From Dyadobacter crusticola DSM 16708 (GTDB taxonomy: Bacteria > Bacteroidota > Bacteroidia > Cytophagales > Spirosomataceae), in assembly GCF_000701505.1 (NCBI RefSeq), contig NZ_JNJB01000006.1, forward strand, positions 248,001 to 312,000: 64,000 nucleotides of DNA. The letters run 5' to 3'. The translations under genes were made by a program, and so were the position numbers. Shown here in pieces: positions 9,400 through 18,914 of this stretch; position 1 is the first letter of the stretch, and each line of letters starts with the position of its first letter. Under the pieces are notes generated by a model. It saw only the letters and a program-made list of their open reading frames with translations, did not search any database and was not told the DNA's origin.

Positions 9400-10986
9400 A
9401 TGGCTGAAATTGAAATAAAAGTACCGCCCGTTGGCGAGTCTATTACCGAGGTTACAATAGGAAATTGGTTCAAAAATGATGGGGACTTTGTGAAAATGGA
9501 TGAGGTCATTTGTGGATTAGACTCAGATAAAGCAACTTTTGAGTTAACCGCAGAGGCAGAAGGTACCCTGCATATCAAAGCGCAGGAAGGAGATACACTC
9601 AGCATCGGCGACCTGATCGCAACAATTGATTCCGCTGCGAATGGGGCTTCAAATGCGCCTGCTCCTAAATCCGAAGCAGCAGCTCCTGCGGCATCTGCGC
9701 CAGAAGAGCCTGCGGCTGAGAAAATGGAAGATAAGGCAGCTGAACCTGCTGCTGTTGCGACAGCACCTGCAACAAGCGAAGCTTCCAAAGTGTACGAAAT
9801 GAAAGTACCGACAGTAGGAGAGTCTATTACCGAGGTTACCATTGCTTCATGGAGCAAAAAAGATGGTGACCACGTGGAAGTAGACGAGATCCTTTGCGAG
9901 CTTGAATCGGACAAAGCCACATTTGAGTTACCAGCAGAAGCTGCCGGAACACTCAGAATTGTTGGTCAGGAAGGCGATACACTGGCGATCGGTGCAGTAA
10001 TTTGTACAATCGAACAAGGTGCCGGCGCTCCTGCTCAGGCGCAGCAGCAATCTGCGCCTGCAAAGACAAGTGCACCTACGGAAAAAGCTTACAGCGAAAA
10101 GCACGCATCTCCGGTAGCTGCCAAAATACTTGCTGAAAAAGGCATTGATCCAAAAGACGTAAATGGATCAGGCTCAGGTGGCAGGATCATGAAAGACGAT
10201 GCATTGAAAGCAGGTAGCAAACCTGCATCGGCTCCTCAGCCAGCCAGTGCGCCAGCGCCAAAACCAGCCGCAGCTCCCGCCGGAGCACGCTCACAACGTC
10301 GCGAGAAAATGTCATCTCTCCGCAAAACCATTGCGCGCCGTCTGGTAGCAGTGAAAAACGAGACCGCCATGCTGACCACTTTCAACGAGGTGGACATGAA
10401 GCCGGTAATGGATCTGCGGAATAAGTTTAAAGATAAGTTCAAGGAAAAGCACGAAGTTGGACTCGGCTTTATGTCTTTCTTCGTGAAAGCGGTAACTGTT
10501 GCATTGAAGGATTTCCCAGTCGTGAATGCTTCGATCGACGGTGACGAGCTGGTATATAACGACTTTGCTGACATTTCAGTGGCAGTATCAACACCACGCG
10601 GACTGGTTGTACCTGTGATCCGCAATGCGGAAACACTCTCTTTCGCTGCTATCGAGAAAGAAATCGTGCGTTTGGCAGTACGTGCCCGCGATGGTAAACT
10701 GGGAATGGACGAAATGTCAGGCGGAACATTCACGATCACAAACGGCGGAACATTTGGTTCAATGATGTCAACACCGATCATCAACGCACCACAATCTGCT
10801 ATCCTCGGAATGCATAATATCGTTGAGCGTGCCGTAGTAGTAGACGGACAAATCGTGGTTCGCCCGATCATGTACGTAGCACTTTCTTACGATCACCGGA
10901 CTATCGACGGAAAAGATTCAGTGAGCTTCCTCGTAAGAGTAAAGCAGCTTCTCGAAGATCCAATGCGTTTGTTACTGGACATGTAA
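9400..10986 (+). CDS. sucB: Dihydrolipoyl succinyltransferase E2 with two lipoyl domains
   Basis: 528 residues. Two lipoyl domains are present: residues 1-77 with lipoylated lysine K44 in DSDKATFE, and about 130-205 with K172 in ESDKATFE. They are joined by an Ala/Pro-rich linker ([18 protein letters not shown] region). The E3/E1-binding domain [22 protein letters not shown] lies near 232-265, and the catalytic domain (about 300-528) holds SYDHRTIDG with His499 and Asp503. Classical SucB has one lipoyl domain and about 400 residues, so this is an extended version. It transfers succinyl to CoA and forms the core of the complex with the upstream SucA. Because lipoyl number varies with substrate specificity, assignment to the 2-oxoglutarate complex rests mainly on the sucA neighbour and the GESITEVTI-type lipoyl sequence. 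Confidence 0.95.
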   Translation: MAEIEIKVPPVGESITEVTIGNWFKNDGDFVKMDEVICGLDSDKATFELTAEAEGTLHIKAQEGDTLSIGDLIATIDSAANGASNAPAPKSEAAAPAASAPEEPAAEKMEDKAAEPAAVATAPATSEASKVYEMKVPTVGESITEVTIASWSKKDGDHVEVDEILCELESDKATFELPAEAAGTLRIVGQEGDTLAIGAVICTIEQGAGAPAQAQQQSAPAKTSAPTEKAYSEKHASPVAAKILAEKGIDPKDVNGSGSGGRIMKDDALKAGSKPASAPQPASAPAPKPAAAPAGARSQRREKMSSLRKTIARRLVAVKNETAMLTTFNEVDMKPVMDLRNKFKDKFKEKHEVGLGFMSFFVKAVTVALKDFPVVNASIDGDELVYNDFADISVAVSTPRGLVVPVIRNAETLSFAAIEKEIVRLAVRARDGKLGMDEMSGGTFTITNGGTFGSMMSTPIINAPQSAILGMHNIVERAVVVDGQIVVRPIMYVALSYDHRTIDGKDSVSFLVRVKQLLEDPMRLLLDM

Positions 10987-11008
10987 TGACCAGAAGATAA
11001 ATTAATGT

Positions 11009-11041
11009 CAGAAACGCCCGGCTTGCCGGGCGTTTCTGTTT
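11009..11041 (+). terminator. Rho-independent terminator after sucB
   Basis: A perfect 13-bp GC-rich inverted repeat (11009-11021 with 11026-11038), 4-base loop CTTG, then T residues, 22 bases after the sucB stop. Confidence 0.92.
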
Positions 11042-11063
11042 ATATTGTTATCAAATCGAACCT

Positions 11064-11576
11064 ATGATAACAAAGCTACTCCTCTCGTTTTCAATACTTG
11101 TGACCGTACCAACAAGTTTGTTGGCGCAGCATGATTATCCTAAGATCAAACGCGTGCTCGGACGGTATATATCAGAAAAAAGGTTTATTACAACGGAGCA
11201 GGTATCTTACTGGCTTGAAAATGCTGATCCTGATGCGCACCGAAGTTTTATTGCCGGACAAAGGGTTGTAAAAAGAGGTGGTATCGTCGCAATCGTTGGG
11301 GGGAGTGTTGCTGCTGTAGGTGGTGCTATTGGAGCGGTGGAGGGATTTGGTACTTTGATTTCGCTAGGAGCCCACGAGGCAACGCTTACCGGACCTATAA
11401 TTCTGCTTGCTGGAAGTGCAGTCGCCATCCCAGGATTCGCCATTATGATAGCCGGGAAGAGCAGAAAAAATCGGGCTGTTAAGCACTATAATGCGACCAT
11501 CAGTCACCCCAACGAAAGCGCCTATTTTTATCACAACATCTCGCCTGGGCGCATTGCGATAGGTATCAGATTTTAA
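11064..11576 (+). CDS. Small exported/membrane protein of unknown function
   Basis: 170 residues. It has a signal peptide (about 1-21, ending SLLAQ), a short charged segment with a WLENADPDAHRSFIAGQ stretch, then two glycine/alanine/isoleucine-rich hydrophobic segments (about 73-100 and 113-137) separated by LISLGAHEATLTG, and a basic tail ending in GRIAIGIRF. The final aromatic residue and the terminal strand resemble those of small membrane proteins, but I do not recognise a family. The stop codon overlaps the stop of the convergent MazG-like gene. The upstream terminator shows that it has its own transcript. Confidence 0.6.
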   Translation: MITKLLLSFSILVTVPTSLLAQHDYPKIKRVLGRYISEKRFITTEQVSYWLENADPDAHRSFIAGQRVVKRGGIVAIVGGSVAAVGGAIGAVEGFGTLISLGAHEATLTGPIILLAGSAVAIPGFAIMIAGKSRKNRAVKHYNATISHPNESAYFYHNISPGRIAIGIRF

Positions 11577-11905
11577 TCTTTCCGCAACTTCTCATTCTCC
11601 TTGTGCCTGTCTTTGTCGCGGGCTGTTTTCTTTGCAATGTTCTTTTCCAAAGCTTCGGTGAGATTGATACCGGTCTGGTTGGCGATGCAGATCAATACCC
11701 AAAGTACATCCGCCATTTCATCGCCCAGGTCTTTTTCAAGATCGCTTTTTTTGAAAGACTGATCACCATAAGTACGCGCCATAATCCGCGCCAATTCACC
11801 TACCTCTTCCGTCAGGATCGTCATATTTGTCAACTCCGAAAAGTAACGAACCCCATAAGTTTTGATCCACTGATCAACATCGTCCTGCGCTTGCTGAATG
11901 GTCAT
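11573..11905 (-). CDS. MazG-like nucleotide pyrophosphohydrolase
   Basis: 110 residues. The metal-binding pattern of the all-alpha NTP-PPase family is clear: EEVGELARIMAR (helix 2, EExxE) and DEMADVLWVLICIANQ (ExxD). These enzymes hydrolyse nucleoside triphosphates to the monophosphate and pyrophosphate, often to clear damaged dNTPs. Single-domain size is typical of the short MazG-like or dCTPase group. It is convergent with and shares 4 bases with the small membrane-protein gene. Its upstream side holds tandem repeats (11922-12058) and then dtd on the same strand. Confidence 0.85.
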   Translation of the reverse strand: MTIQQAQDDVDQWIKTYGVRYFSELTNMTILTEEVGELARIMARTYGDQSFKKSDLEKDLGDEMADVLWVLICIANQTGINLTEALEKNIAKKTARDKDRHKENEKLRKD

Positions 11906-11921
11906 GGTTTTGGTTTTGAAT

Positions 11922-11961
11922 GATTGAACGATTGAATGATTGAATTAGTGAATGAGTGAAT
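11922..11961. repeat. Five degenerate tandem octamers
   Basis: Units GATTGAAC, GATTGAAT, GATTGAAT, TAGTGAAT and GAGTGAAT follow each other without gaps just upstream of the MazG-like gene start. The first three differ at only one base; the others diverge at two positions. The array could change length by slippage in the leader of that gene. Confidence 0.8.
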
Positions 11962-12026
11962 ATTTGTTTAAAGGAGGAGCGGGGAGGGATGTTTGAAAAC
12001 TTAAACTCATGAACTCTCAAACTCAT

Positions 12027-12058
12027 CCTCCCTTTCCTCCCTCCTCCCTTTCCTCCCT
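12027..12058. repeat. Perfect 16-bp polypyrimidine tandem duplication
   Basis: The 16-base unit CCTCCCTTTCCTCCCT occurs twice in direct succession (12027-12042, 12043-12058) inside a pure C/T run from 12026 to 12064 that reaches the last bases of dtd. A purine-rich block at 11971-11990 on the same strand is roughly complementary to it. Confidence 0.85.
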
Positions 12059-12062
12059 TTCT

Positions 12063-12515
12063 TCAAACCCTGTTCTTCGAATCGATCACAATCGTCACCG
12101 GGCCGTCGTTTAGCAGCTCTACTTTCATGTCGGCGCCGAATTGGCCGGTTTGGATTGGTTTTCCCAGTTCGGTTTCTAGGAAACGGATCATTTTTTCGTA
12201 CATAGGAACAGCGATATCATGTTTCGCGGCTTCGATGAAGGAAGGTCTGTTGCCTTTTTTGGTGCTGGCGTGTAGTGTGAATTGACTAATCAGCAGTATA
12301 TCTCCATTCACGGATTGTAAGTCTAAGTTCATTTTACCTTCATCATCGTTGAAAACACGAAGTCCGACAATCTTTTTTCCTAACCATTGAATATCGTCAT
12401 TATTGTCGAGGTGAGTTATTCCCAGCAACACAAGAAAGCCAATATTAATCTCTCCATTGACCTTCGAATCAATGGTAACGGAAGCGTGGGTTACCCGCTG
12501 TATAACTGCGATCAT
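12063..12515 (-). CDS. dtd: D-aminoacyl-tRNA deacylase
   Basis: 150 residues. It hydrolyses D-aminoacyl-tRNAs (and glycyl-tRNA-Ala) in the cytosol, recycling tRNA and enforcing homochirality. Hallmarks are the N-terminal MIAVIQRVTHASVTI, LVLLGI, the active-site SQFTLHAS motif, KGNRPSF and the C-terminal NDGPVTI containing the conserved Gly-cisPro-like recognition segment (here GP within NDGPVT). Start at 12515 is fixed by the family N-terminus; a longer in-frame start at 12545 would add MEPPNFRISL and cross the candidate promoter box at 12543-12550. Confidence 0.96.
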   Translation of the reverse strand: MIAVIQRVTHASVTIDSKVNGEINIGFLVLLGITHLDNNDDIQWLGKKIVGLRVFNDDEGKMNLDLQSVNGDILLISQFTLHASTKKGNRPSFIEAAKHDIAVPMYEKMIRFLETELGKPIQTGQFGADMKVELLNDGPVTIVIDSKNRV

Positions 12516-12542
12516 AAGGGATATTCTGAAATTTGGAGGTTC

Positions 12543-12550
12543 CAAAATTA
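12543..12550 (-). promoter_or_regulatory. Candidate -7 promoter box for dtd
   Basis: On the minus strand this reads TAATTTTG, an exact TAnnTTTG match, 27 bases before the dtd ATG at 12515. No clear -33 element is visible. Confidence 0.4.
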
Positions 12551-12742
12551 AGCTGATTCAATAGGAATCCGCATGCCGATCACTCCTTTTTGATAAAGAT
12601 TTAGCTTTGGCAGACAAGCTTGAACGTGAATACTTGCCGGTTAATAAGAGTAATAGTTGTTTGTAGTAAACAGTAGAATAATTTCTACTCAGATTGGTTA
12701 AATTCAATGATGATACGTCAGGTTCTAATCTAACAACCTATT

Positions 12743-15163
12743 ATGGAGAAGCTTATAACATTTACACTACATACTTTGGCTGCGATGTTCTGTTGCCAGT
12801 TAGGTGCTGCAGCTTTTGACGGTACCGGTACGATTACTTCCTCGGGCAAGTCGCGCAGCTTCATTTTTCATGCTCCGGGAAATGCAGTTCCGGAGAATTT
12901 GCCCGTATTGCTCATTTTTCATGGAGATAACGGCTCTGGCGCTGCAATCAGGAATACGACGCTATTCAATGCGACTGCTGATGCAAACAACTTCATAGCT
13001 GTTTATCCGAATGCAGATACCGATGGGGGCGGCTGGCACCGCGCGATCGATCAAACGAAAGATGTCGTTTTTACTTCCGATCTGATCGACTATCTCTGTG
13101 CTACTTACCACATTGATGCCAAGAGAGTGTACGCAACCGGACTTTCCGCAGGTGGTTTTATGACCTATAATCTGGCTGTCAACTTGCCGGGCAAGATCGC
13201 TGCTTTTGCGCCCGTTGCCGGGAATATGTACGCAAATAATGGGAACTACACTTATTTCAGCGGACCGAATTTCAAGCCTGTTCCTATTCTGCACATTCAC
13301 GGAGACGCAGATAATGTGGTGAGTTACCCAGATCCCAATCACACCCCAACACCGTGGAGCGAGTGGCCGCTTACACAATGGTCTTATTATTCATGCAGCA
13401 AAACGACCTACACACTTCCGAATGAGCAAATTGCCACTTCTGTTACAAAACTCAGATTCTGCGTTGGGACTCCGCCCTCCGGGAAGGAGATTTCATTGAT
13501 CAGAGTACAGGGAATGGGGCACGCGTGGCCGGTAACGGCGAATTTTAATCCAAATCAAACCATCTGGGATTTTGTAAAAAAATACAGTATTGAGTCAGCT
13601 GCAACCTGCGCCGTAGAACCGGAGCTACCCACGCATGCGGAAGGTACCATCCACACGGACGGAAGAAATATAGTGAGTCCGTGCGATCAGGTTTTTGTGC
13701 CAATGGGCGTGAATTATTCTCTTGCCGATGACTGGGAATTTCCCGCCAACATCAATGGCGATCCCACCAATGTAAATGACGAATTGTCCGCTGAGATTAT
13801 CAAAGCGAAGCCGAATACCGTGCGGATCCAATGGTATGCAAACAGGCAGAGCGGGTGGAAACCATACGCTGTATCCGATCTGGATATAGTGGTCACGCGC
13901 TTCCGCCAGGCCGGAATTGTTTCTGTACTTGAACTGCATGATGTAACCTGTTCGAACGATTATACCAAGTTTACTTCCGTTATTTTACCATGGTGGAAGC
14001 AGCAGGCAGTTCTTGACCTTATCGAAAAACACCGGGGCTTTGTGATCGTGAATGTGGCAAACGAATTCGGTACCGTTAAATGGGCCGCAAACCAGATGCA
14101 GGCTTACAATACCTGGCTGACTTATTACAAAAACGTGATCGGTCAATTACGTACAGCGGGTATTGAGGTGCCGATCATGATAGATGCGCCTGATTGCGGG
14201 CAGAGCCTCGATGTGGCTTTGCAGGCTGGGAGTGCATTGAAAGCAGAAGATCCACTGCATAATATCATCATGAGTGCGCACGGATATTGGTATACTGATA
14301 ATGCAGCCGCAATGGAAGCGCGGGTCCAGCAAATCGCAAATGCTTCTTTCCCCATTGTTTTGGGTGAAATTGCAAATATTCAGGACGCTACCGGACCTTG
14401 TTCTGATGCCATTACCAGCTATACTGATCTGCTGCAAAGCTGTAAAAACCACCAGGTGGGCTGGCTTGCCTGGACCTGGACGGACGATTGGTGCGATGGG
14501 GCAAATGGACGCAGGATCAGCTTAAATGGCGACTTCACAAACTTGTCAGTTTACGGGAATACGATTATCAATAATCCTGACTTCGGACTAGCCGCAAATG
14601 CACAGAAAATGCAGATTGGCTGTTTGAACCAGCCGCCGTTACCGGTGAAGTTAATGACCTTTGAGGTCACCAAAGAAGAAAACAATGCAGTCAGCTTGCT
14701 TTGGAAAACAAGCAGCGAGCAAGATTTTGATCGCTTTGAGGTGGAGCGAGGTACAGATGCTAAAAGCTTCAAGCTTGTAAAAACAGTAACCCCATCGAAA
14801 TCATCGACAGGCGGGAGCTACAATTACCTGGATCAGGGACTGGCAGGAGGTATTTATTATTACCGGCTCAAAATGCTGGATGCGGATGGAAGTTTTACTT
14901 ATTCTAAGATCAGGTCTGTCCAGTTTTCGGCATCTTCACAATTCACCGTCTTTCCGTCGCCCACCAAGGATTACATTGTTGTAAAATCTGAAACCTACAA
15001 GACTCCACTGAACATTCAGATTCTAGATTTTTCGGGGCGGTATATTGTAAGCAAAACAGTGCGACAAGCAGATGAAAAAATTGATATCCGAGAACTCAAA
15101 GATGGATTGTATATTGTAACTGTGAACGGTACGGTTGCAGGGAAGATTGTAGTGAGTAAATAG
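12743..15163 (+). CDS. T9SS-secreted fusion of a CE1-like esterase and a GH5-like mannanase/cellulase
   Basis: 806 residues with four parts. (1) Signal peptide, about 1-24. (2) Residues 25-295: alpha/beta-hydrolase of the PHB-depolymerase/feruloyl-esterase (LpqC) type, with [11 protein letters not shown] oxyanion region, nucleophile Ser135 in [17 protein letters not shown] and the histidine in GMGHAWP. (3) About 310-635: (beta/alpha)8 glycosidase of GH5 type, starting [14 protein letters not shown], with NVANEFG (acid/base Glu expected after Asn) and [10 protein letters not shown] (nucleophile Glu). This resembles bacterial beta-mannanases. (4) About 640-806: a fibronectin-like linker ([19 protein letters not shown]) and a type A T9SS sorting domain ([30 protein letters not shown]). 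Predicted role: cell-surface or secreted deacylation and cleavage of decorated mannan or related hemicellulose. sdaA starts 13 bases later. Confidence 0.85.
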   Translation: MEKLITFTLHTLAAMFCCQLGAAAFDGTGTITSSGKSRSFIFHAPGNAVPENLPVLLIFHGDNGSGAAIRNTTLFNATADANNFIAVYPNADTDGGGWHRAIDQTKDVVFTSDLIDYLCATYHIDAKRVYATGLSAGGFMTYNLAVNLPGKIAAFAPVAGNMYANNGNYTYFSGPNFKPVPILHIHGDADNVVSYPDPNHTPTPWSEWPLTQWSYYSCSKTTYTLPNEQIATSVTKLRFCVGTPPSGKEISLIRVQGMGHAWPVTANFNPNQTIWDFVKKYSIESAATCAVEPELPTHAEGTIHTDGRNIVSPCDQVFVPMGVNYSLADDWEFPANINGDPTNVNDELSAEIIKAKPNTVRIQWYANRQSGWKPYAVSDLDIVVTRFRQAGIVSVLELHDVTCSNDYTKFTSVILPWWKQQAVLDLIEKHRGFVIVNVANEFGTVKWAANQMQAYNTWLTYYKNVIGQLRTAGIEVPIMIDAPDCGQSLDVALQAGSALKAEDPLHNIIMSAHGYWYTDNAAAMEARVQQIANASFPIVLGEIANIQDATGPCSDAITSYTDLLQSCKNHQVGWLAWTWTDDWCDGANGRRISLNGDFTNLSVYGNTIINNPDFGLAANAQKMQIGCLNQPPLPVKLMTFEVTKEENNAVSLLWKTSSEQDFDRFEVERGTDAKSFKLVKTVTPSKSSTGGSYNYLDQGLAGGIYYYRLKMLDADGSFTYSKIRSVQFSASSQFTVFPSPTKDYIVVKSETYKTPLNIQILDFSGRYIVSKTVRQADEKIDIRELKDGLYIVTVNGTVAGKIVVSK

Positions 15164-15176
15164 TTCATATACTTTC

Positions 15177-16601
15177 ATGAAAGAAGAGAGAATATCGGTT
15201 TTTGACATTTTCAAAATTGGCATCGGACCGTCCAGTTCGCATACGCTCGGACCGTGGCGCGCGGCGCAACAGTTTCTCAATGTCGTTAAATCTCGTGGAA
15301 AACTTGATCAGGTGCGAGCGGTTTACGTGCATTTGTATGGATCTTTGGCCAAAACAGGAAAAGGGCACGGTACCGACATTGCTGTGATCCTCGGCCTGAG
15401 CGGCTATGATCCGGTTTCCATTGAAACCCGCGCAATTGATCAGATCCTGGCTGACATTGCTTCGCAAGAAACTACATTGCTCCACGGTGAAATGGAAATC
15501 TGTTTTTCGCCCAAAGAACACGTGGTATTCCATAGAAATGAATCACTGCCCTTTCATCCCAATGGACTTACATTCATTGCCGATTGCACCGACAGTACTT
15601 TGCAAGAGACTTACTATTCAATCGGTGGTGGATTTGTAATTCAGGAAGGGGAGAACCAAGGAGGGGTCACAAGCCTGATCTCACTTCCATTCCCAATCGA
15701 TTACGCCTCCGATCTCTTGAAATGGCACAAGGTGTCAGGTAAAACTATTTGGGAGATCGTTTTGGAAAATGAAAAAGCGTGGCGCGATGAGGCAACAATC
15801 CGTACCGACTTAATGCAGATCTGGCGGGTAATGCAGGATAGCATTTTCCACGGCTGTCAGGCCGCTGGTGAATTACCTGGCGGGTTACATGTTCGAAGGA
15901 GAGCTGCCGCATTGAACCGGAAACTGTTGCAAGAACAGGATTGCGCAGGCTGTGCAGACTGGGTCGACAAGATCAGAGCCGGCGGGACGGGGTTCAATTA
16001 TACGCTGGATTGGGTAAGTTGCTTTGCACTGGCTGTCAATGAAGAAAATGCGTCTTACAGCAGGGTAGTTACTGCTCCTACCAATGGCGCGGCAGGCGTA
16101 ATCCCGGCCGTGATCCAATTTTACATTACATTCTGCGGCGGTACCGACGAGGACATTTTCAAGTTCTTACTGACTGCCGGCGAGATCGGAAGTATTTTCA
16201 AGAAAGGCGCTACTATTTCTGCTGCCATGGGCGGCTGCCAGGCTGAAATCGGCGTATCGTCGGCGATGGCTGCTGCTGGCTTGGCGCAGGTTTCGGGCGG
16301 TTCCGTTGAGCAGTGTTTAATGGCGGCGGAAATAGCAATGGAGCATCACCTCGGGTTAACGTGCGATCCTGTTGGGGGTTTGGTGCAAATTCCCTGTATA
16401 GAACGTAATACAATGGGCGCGATCAAGGCAATTACAGCGTCTCAGCTTGCATTGCAGAGCAATCCCGACAATGCAAAAGTATCGCTCGATAATGTGGTAC
16501 AAACCATGTGGCAAACTGCGCTGGATATGAACCATCGGTACAAGGAAACCTCTGAAGGAGGACTGGCTGTAAATATCCCGATCAGTCTGAGCGAATGCTG
16601 A
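15177..16601 (+). CDS. sdaA: L-serine ammonia-lyase, iron-sulfur dependent, single chain
   Basis: 474 residues. It deaminates L-serine to pyruvate and ammonia using a 4Fe-4S cluster in the cytosol. The beta domain opens with [23 protein letters not shown], the substrate-sensing GPSSSHT motif. The alpha domain carries [13 protein letters not shown], the cluster cysteines expected in [17 protein letters not shown] and [18 protein letters not shown]. Length and domain order match the fused E. coli SdaA/SdaB type. It follows the glycosidase gene by 13 bases, which may be read-through, and its stop is 2 bases from the convergent mgtE stop. Confidence 0.97.
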   Translation: MKEERISVFDIFKIGIGPSSSHTLGPWRAAQQFLNVVKSRGKLDQVRAVYVHLYGSLAKTGKGHGTDIAVILGLSGYDPVSIETRAIDQILADIASQETTLLHGEMEICFSPKEHVVFHRNESLPFHPNGLTFIADCTDSTLQETYYSIGGGFVIQEGENQGGVTSLISLPFPIDYASDLLKWHKVSGKTIWEIVLENEKAWRDEATIRTDLMQIWRVMQDSIFHGCQAAGELPGGLHVRRRAAALNRKLLQEQDCAGCADWVDKIRAGGTGFNYTLDWVSCFALAVNEENASYSRVVTAPTNGAAGVIPAVIQFYITFCGGTDEDIFKFLLTAGEIGSIFKKGATISAAMGGCQAEIGVSSAMAAAGLAQVSGGSVEQCLMAAEIAMEHHLGLTCDPVGGLVQIPCIERNTMGAIKAITASQLALQSNPDNAKVSLDNVVQTMWQTALDMNHRYKETSEGGLAVNIPISLSEC

Positions 16602-16603
16602 GC

Positions 16604-17956
16604 CTACAAGTCCAGCAACAAATGCGCGAGTCCGAAATACACACCGTACCCGATCAAATCGTTGGCAGTTGTAATAAACGGACCGGAAGCCACAGCCGGG
16701 TTGATCCCGATCCTTTCCAGCAAAATGGGTGTAATTGTTCCCATAAACGAGGCCAGGAAAACCACTGACATCAAAGCCGTCGAAACGACCATCGCAAGCT
16801 GCACCTCATTCCCGATCAGGAGATTAAACCCGAAAACAATGGCGCTGATGATTAGCCCGTTGATAAATGCGACTGCAAACATCCGGATCAAACGCTTGCC
16901 GACAGTAGTATCCAATCCCGTTTTATCAGCCAGACTTTGCAGGATAATGGAAGATGTTTGAATGCCGACATTCCCGCCGGTTGATCCGATAATGGGAATG
17001 AATGCAGCCATTGCAGGAATGATTTTCAAATCACCTTCAAAGAAACTGATGAATTTGGCGGCTAGAATTCCTCCCATCATTCCTACCAACAGCCATGGCA
17101 GGCGCGCTTTGGTTTGCTGCCAAATTGTATCATCTTCCTCAACATCTCCCGTAATACCCGCCATTGCAAGCGTATCCGAGCTTGCGAGATCGGTAATTAC
17201 GTCAATCACGTCGTCAATGGTAATGCGGCCGAGGAGTTTGCCTTGTACATTCACAACCGGCAATGCGTCCAGGTCATAGCGCTGCATTAGCTCCGCGACT
17301 TCAACGGCCGGGCGGTAGGTTTCTACAAAAATCACATCTTTATCATACAGACTTTCAATGCGCGTGTTTTTGTGTGCAAGAACAATCTTTTTCAGTGACA
17401 GAATACCGTGCAACTTGCCAAAATCGTCCACTACATACACGGCGTACACTTTGCCCACATCTTCCGCCTGTTTTCTGAGCTCTTCAATGCATTGATTAAC
17501 AGTCCAGTTTACATTCGCTTTCACCAGCTCTTTCTGCATCAGACCGCCCGCGACATCTTCATCGTAATGCAGCAGATCAAGGATAAAACGCGCTTGCTCC
17601 CTGTCTTCCAGCAATGCAATTACCTCTTCCCGAACGCGGATCGGCTGTTCGTTGAGCAAATCCACGGCATCATCGGAATCAAACAGATTAACAAAACGCG
17701 ATATTTCCTCGGAGGTAAATGCTTTCAGAAACTCCCGTCTTTCGCTGGGCTCCATATCCGCGAGAATGGCGGCGCCCGTTTCCAGGTCTAGCTGGCTGAT
17801 CAGGTATTTGCCGCTTTCGGTTTCCAGCTCGTAAAGTAAGCTGGTTATATCCGCAGGATATACATTTTCTATCTCCGACCGGATAGCCGCAGCGTCTTGT
17901 CTTGCAATTAATTCCTGTATATGGTCAACGTAGAGTTGGGTTAGCTCGAAAGTCAT
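16604..17956 (-). CDS. mgtE: Magnesium transporter MgtE
   Basis: 450 residues. Inner-membrane Mg2+ channel gated by cytosolic Mg2+. Domain order: N-terminal superhelical MgtE_N (about 1-130; repeats such as DMEPSERREFLKAF), two CBS domains (about 135-255; DDFGKLHGILSLKKIVL and VVNVQGKLLGRITIDDVIDVI), a connecting helix, then five transmembrane helices from about 280 containing GGILAAKF, IPIIGSTGGNVGIQTSS (the conserved GGNxGxQ pore segment) and the C-terminal PFITTANDLIGYGVYFGLA. It lies 76 bases downstream of rsmA on the same strand. Confidence 0.97.
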   Translation of the reverse strand: MTFELTQLYVDHIQELIARQDAAAIRSEIENVYPADITSLLYELETESGKYLISQLDLETGAAILADMEPSERREFLKAFTSEEISRFVNLFDSDDAVDLLNEQPIRVREEVIALLEDREQARFILDLLHYDEDVAGGLMQKELVKANVNWTVNQCIEELRKQAEDVGKVYAVYVVDDFGKLHGILSLKKIVLAHKNTRIESLYDKDVIFVETYRPAVEVAELMQRYDLDALPVVNVQGKLLGRITIDDVIDVITDLASSDTLAMAGITGDVEEDDTIWQQTKARLPWLLVGMMGGILAAKFISFFEGDLKIIPAMAAFIPIIGSTGGNVGIQTSSIILQSLADKTGLDTTVGKRLIRMFAVAFINGLIISAIVFGFNLLIGNEVQLAMVVSTALMSVVFLASFMGTITPILLERIGINPAVASGPFITTANDLIGYGVYFGLAHLLLDL

Positions 17957-17973
17957 TTCTTAACAGCTTTTGG

Positions 17974-18001
17974 CGGTTAGCATTTAGCGATTAGCTTTTA
18001 G
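17974..18001. repeat. Four degenerate tandem heptamers (CNNTTAG)
   Basis: CGGTTAG, CATTTAG, CGATTAG and CTTTTAG follow each other between rsmA and mgtE. Read in another register the units are TAGCNNT, resembling the heptamers at 44751-44861. Confidence 0.75.
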
Positions 18002-18032
18002 CTTACAATTTGTGTTTATCGGGAATCCCGAA

Positions 18033-18833
18033 TTAGGCAGGCAGGTTTTCTGCGAGTTTGGTGAGCTCGACAAAATCATTGACACTGAGTTGTTCCGCTC
18101 TCTTGTCCAGCAAAGGGGTTTCCGGGAAAATTCCGATCGGCTTCAATGCATTGCGCAACGTTTTCCGTCTCTGGTTGAAGCCTGTTTTAACAACGGTAAA
18201 AAACTTCCGCTCGTCACAATCCAGCTTTTGAACACTGTTCCGTCTCAATCTGATTACACCGGATTGAACTTTCGGTGGCGGATCGAACGCGCCGGGAGGC
18301 ACGGATACCAGGTAATCTATATCATAAAATGCCTGTAAAAGCACACTCAGAATACCATAATCCTTATTCCCGGGCGGCGAGGCAATGCGCATTGCTACTT
18401 CCTTTTGAAGCATGCAGACAATCTCGGGAATGTGATCCCTGATTTCCAATGCGCGAAAAAAGATCTGTGAAGAAATATTATAGGGAAAGTTTCCGATAAT
18501 TGCGAAAGGCTCGTTGAAATAGCTGACGGTATCAAACCTCAAAAAATCGCCTCCGATAATTCTCGGTGCAAGTTCCGGGTAATGCTGTTCAAGGTAGGTG
18601 ACAGATTCTCTGTCGATCTCGATAACAGAAGTAGTGAAATCCGCTTTAGATAAAAGGAACTGAGTGAGTACCCCCATTCCCGGTCCTATCTCCAGAACCT
18701 GTTTATACCCGCCGTGACCGGACAGCCCGTCGACAATGCGTTGAGCAATATTTAAGTCTTTCAGAAAGTGTTGGCCAAGGTGCTTTTTAGCTCTTACTCT
18801 CCCGTCATTCGGTTTTTTATAATTCGTTTTCAC
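18033..18833 (-). CDS. rsmA: 16S rRNA (adenine1518/1519-N6) dimethyltransferase
   Basis: 266 residues. It dimethylates two adenines in helix 45 of 16S rRNA late in 30S assembly, using SAM. Motifs: [14 protein letters not shown] at the N-terminus, SAM motif [19 protein letters not shown] at the end of strand 2, catalytic [12 protein letters not shown] (motif IV NxPY form), and [14 protein letters not shown]. Length is normal. Transcribed toward mgtE; the combined order rsmA-mgtE recurs in Bacteroidota. A -7-like box sits only 4 bases upstream of the ATG. Confidence 0.97.
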   Translation of the reverse strand: MKTNYKKPNDGRVRAKKHLGQHFLKDLNIAQRIVDGLSGHGGYKQVLEIGPGMGVLTQFLLSKADFTTSVIEIDRESVTYLEQHYPELAPRIIGGDFLRFDTVSYFNEPFAIIGNFPYNISSQIFFRALEIRDHIPEIVCMLQKEVAMRIASPPGNKDYGILSVLLQAFYDIDYLVSVPPGAFDPPPKVQSGVIRLRRNSVQKLDCDERKFFTVVKTGFNQRRKTLRNALKPIGIFPETPLLDKRAEQLSVNDFVELTKLAENLPA

Positions 18834-18837
18834 GAAC

Positions 18838-18845
18838 CAAAATTA
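18838..18845 (-). promoter_or_regulatory. Candidate -7 promoter box immediately before rsmA
   Basis: Minus-strand TAATTTTG (exact TAnnTTTG) ends 4 bases before the rsmA ATG at 18833. If used, transcription would start at or inside the start codon, giving a leaderless message. No -33 element is visible; it could be a chance match in an A/T-rich gap. Confidence 0.25.
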
Positions 18846-18914
18846 CGTCTTAATTCGTAGATTTATCGAATAAAGAATTGGAAGGAACCTTAAAAGTGCG
18901 TTGATCCCCAAACC

